Below, piece by piece: positions 34,741-35,474 of a stretch of DNA of 35,474 bases. The stretch lies in NCBI GenBank assembly GCA_030684815.1, contig JAUXXQ010000155.1:1-35474 (forward strand). Direction: 5' to 3'. A program made the translations under genes and the position numbers. The first letter of the stretch is position 1; the number at the start of each line of letters is the position of its first letter. The notes below the pieces were generated by a model. The model did not search any database and was not told the DNA's origin. It worked only from the letters and a program-made list of their open reading frames with translations. Origin of the DNA: Methylobacter sp. (GTDB lineage: Bacteria; Pseudomonadota; Gammaproteobacteria; Methylococcales; Methylomonadaceae).

Positions 34741-35108
34741 TTGACATCCTCCCCAGCTAAATCAAGGGGATTCCTGATGTGAATCAGGAGTGGGACTGTA
34801 TCGCTACTGCCCACTGGTTTCTGCTGCTGACGGCATTATTGCACCGTTCACTTCACAGACTAACCCCGTCAGACCGACGCTTTTTAAGCGGTTATTCAAG
34901 ACCCCACACTGGTTGCCTGGTTATCTCACTGAAAGCGAATTTGAAGTCTTTTTAAAACGTTAAACTGCCGTCATGGAGAGAACCGATAGCCTCCTCTGGT
35001 AGCAAGAGTCGATTTTAGCACGATGGAACAATTTAACACGATGAGAAATACGAAACTGAGCCACTTACATCCCCACCCTGAACAGCGGGATTTTACGCTA
35101 CTCGTGGA
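34741..35108 (+). mobile_element. ORF-less IS200/IS605-like element, copy 2 (possible structured RNA)
   Basis: It begins TTGACATCCTCCCC, with TCCTGAT/ATCAGGA and CCCC/GGGG hairpins, and ends near CATCCCCACCCTGAACAGCGGG with ATTTTACGCTACTC. It aligns along its length with copy 1 at 30071, including CTACTGCCCACTGGTTTCTGCT and GCCGTCATGGAGAGA. The stem at 34830-34833/34844-34847 is ACGG/CCGT where copy 1 has GCGA/TCGC, so two base pairs changed in a compensatory way. No ORF is present. It occupies most of the 34650-35202 gap. Confidence 0.65.
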
Positions 35109-35202
35109 TAAATAGATTCAATATTATCAATTACTTGCAAAAACGACTGGTAACTTCTCATTAGTCACAGGTAACACCTTGGAAATCGGTTAAAATACGC
35201 GA

Positions 35203-35336
35203 ATGGATTCACTCAAGCCACAATTGCCCAAGATTAACGATGAAGACCGTACAGCGCGGGTCGATGTACTGTTGGAAATACTTGCGGAAAAACAGATAGA
35301 CCGGTTAGAGCAGGAAATACTTAAACTCAAGCCCTG
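35203..35336 (+). pseudogene. 5' fragment of an ORF broken by a group II intron (transposase-like?)
   Basis: An ATG at 35203, after GGTTAAAATACGCGA, opens a frame of about 44 residues: MDSLKPQLPKINDEDRTARV, then VLLEILAEKQIDRLEQEILKLK. The heptad pattern predicts a coiled coil, and the style resembles the N-terminus of IS66-type transposases, though the fragment is too short to prove it. At 35337 the sequence changes to the 3' end of a group II intron in the opposite direction, so the frame that continues to 35451 is an artefact. The remaining part of the gene should lie beyond the window. Confidence 0.45.
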
Positions 35337-35474
35337 GTCGAGTCGCCCGAGGGAACTTCCCCCTCAGGCGCTCACAGAACCGTACGTGAGACTCTCGCCT
35401 CATACGGCTCTTCATGTCCCTTGCAAATTACCAAGTTTGCGTAAATCTTAAGTTCCTCCCATTTCTGGTTGACC
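35337..35474 (-). mobile_element. Group II intron, 3' end (domains V and VI)
   Basis: On the minus strand, 35410 down to 35377 gives a canonical 34-base domain V: it begins GAGCCG (catalytic AGC triad at its positions 2-4), has a GAGA tetraloop, a two-base bulge, and closes with ACGGTTC. Domain VI follows as a 10-pair hairpin with a bulged A at 35343, seven bases from the inferred 3' splice site, so the intron ends in GAC at 35337. The intron body and any reverse transcriptase lie beyond the right edge. It is antisense to the ORF it interrupts. Confidence 0.85.

Noticed and set aside
35337-35451. C-terminal half of the 82-codon frame at the right edge
   Set aside because: This stretch is the reverse complement of group II intron domains V and VI, so the continued translation is accidental.

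Overview
The window is a piece of a gammaproteobacterial chromosome, most likely from a type I (Methylococcales-like) methanotroph. Two things point there. The housekeeping gene order is gammaproteobacterial: leuS-lptE-holA, then ypjD divergent from ffh, then rpsP-rimM-trmD-rplS. A C1-assimilation cluster (mtdA, glycerate 2-kinase, glyA) sits at the right end. No methane monooxygenase or methanol dehydrogenase gene is present here, so the lifestyle is an inference.

Layout. Positions 336-7828 (minus strand) hold an alternative chaperone locus: a small secreted protein, a membrane-anchored DUF2760 protein, a lid-less Hsp70, then UbiX, a large TPR protein, a J-like protein that has lost the HPD histidine, and a GrpE-like protein. 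Positions 8352-12879 carry serS, a HicBA toxin-antitoxin pair, a cation/proton antiporter fused to a universal stress domain, and orn. Positions 12968-19296 carry an M48 protease overlapping rsgA, GDP-fucose synthase overlapping lnt, an orphan ParA and a YbeL-like zinc ribbon protein. Positions 19382-30074 are mostly core information and envelope genes: leuS, lptE, holA, ypjD, ffh, rpsP, rimM, trmD, rplS, ogt, xerD and an LpxA-like gene. Positions 30711-34649 (minus strand) hold mtdA, glycerate 2-kinase, glyA and a SemiSWEET. The right edge holds a broken ORF entered in antisense by a group II intron, whose domains V and VI are readable.

The intergenic DNA is crowded with short non-coding mobile repeats. 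MITE-1 (about 155 bp) has terminal inverted repeats of the type TAAGGCnATTTCCTGAAAAG. MITE-2 has termini GTAACTACTC/GAGTAGTTAC and its right end repeatedly lies just behind minus-strand genes. Two ORF-less elements of about 370-400 bp have IS200/IS605-like ends and an RNA-like interior; one short stem shows compensatory changes between the copies. Several insertions are nested in each other, and three genes (grpE-like, fcl, lpxA) take their stop codons at or inside such an element.

The best candidates for undescribed biology are the DUF2760/Hsp70/TPR/J/GrpE locus, which I read as a possible membrane-tethered chaperone machine, and the paired ORF-less elements that may encode a stand-alone structured RNA.
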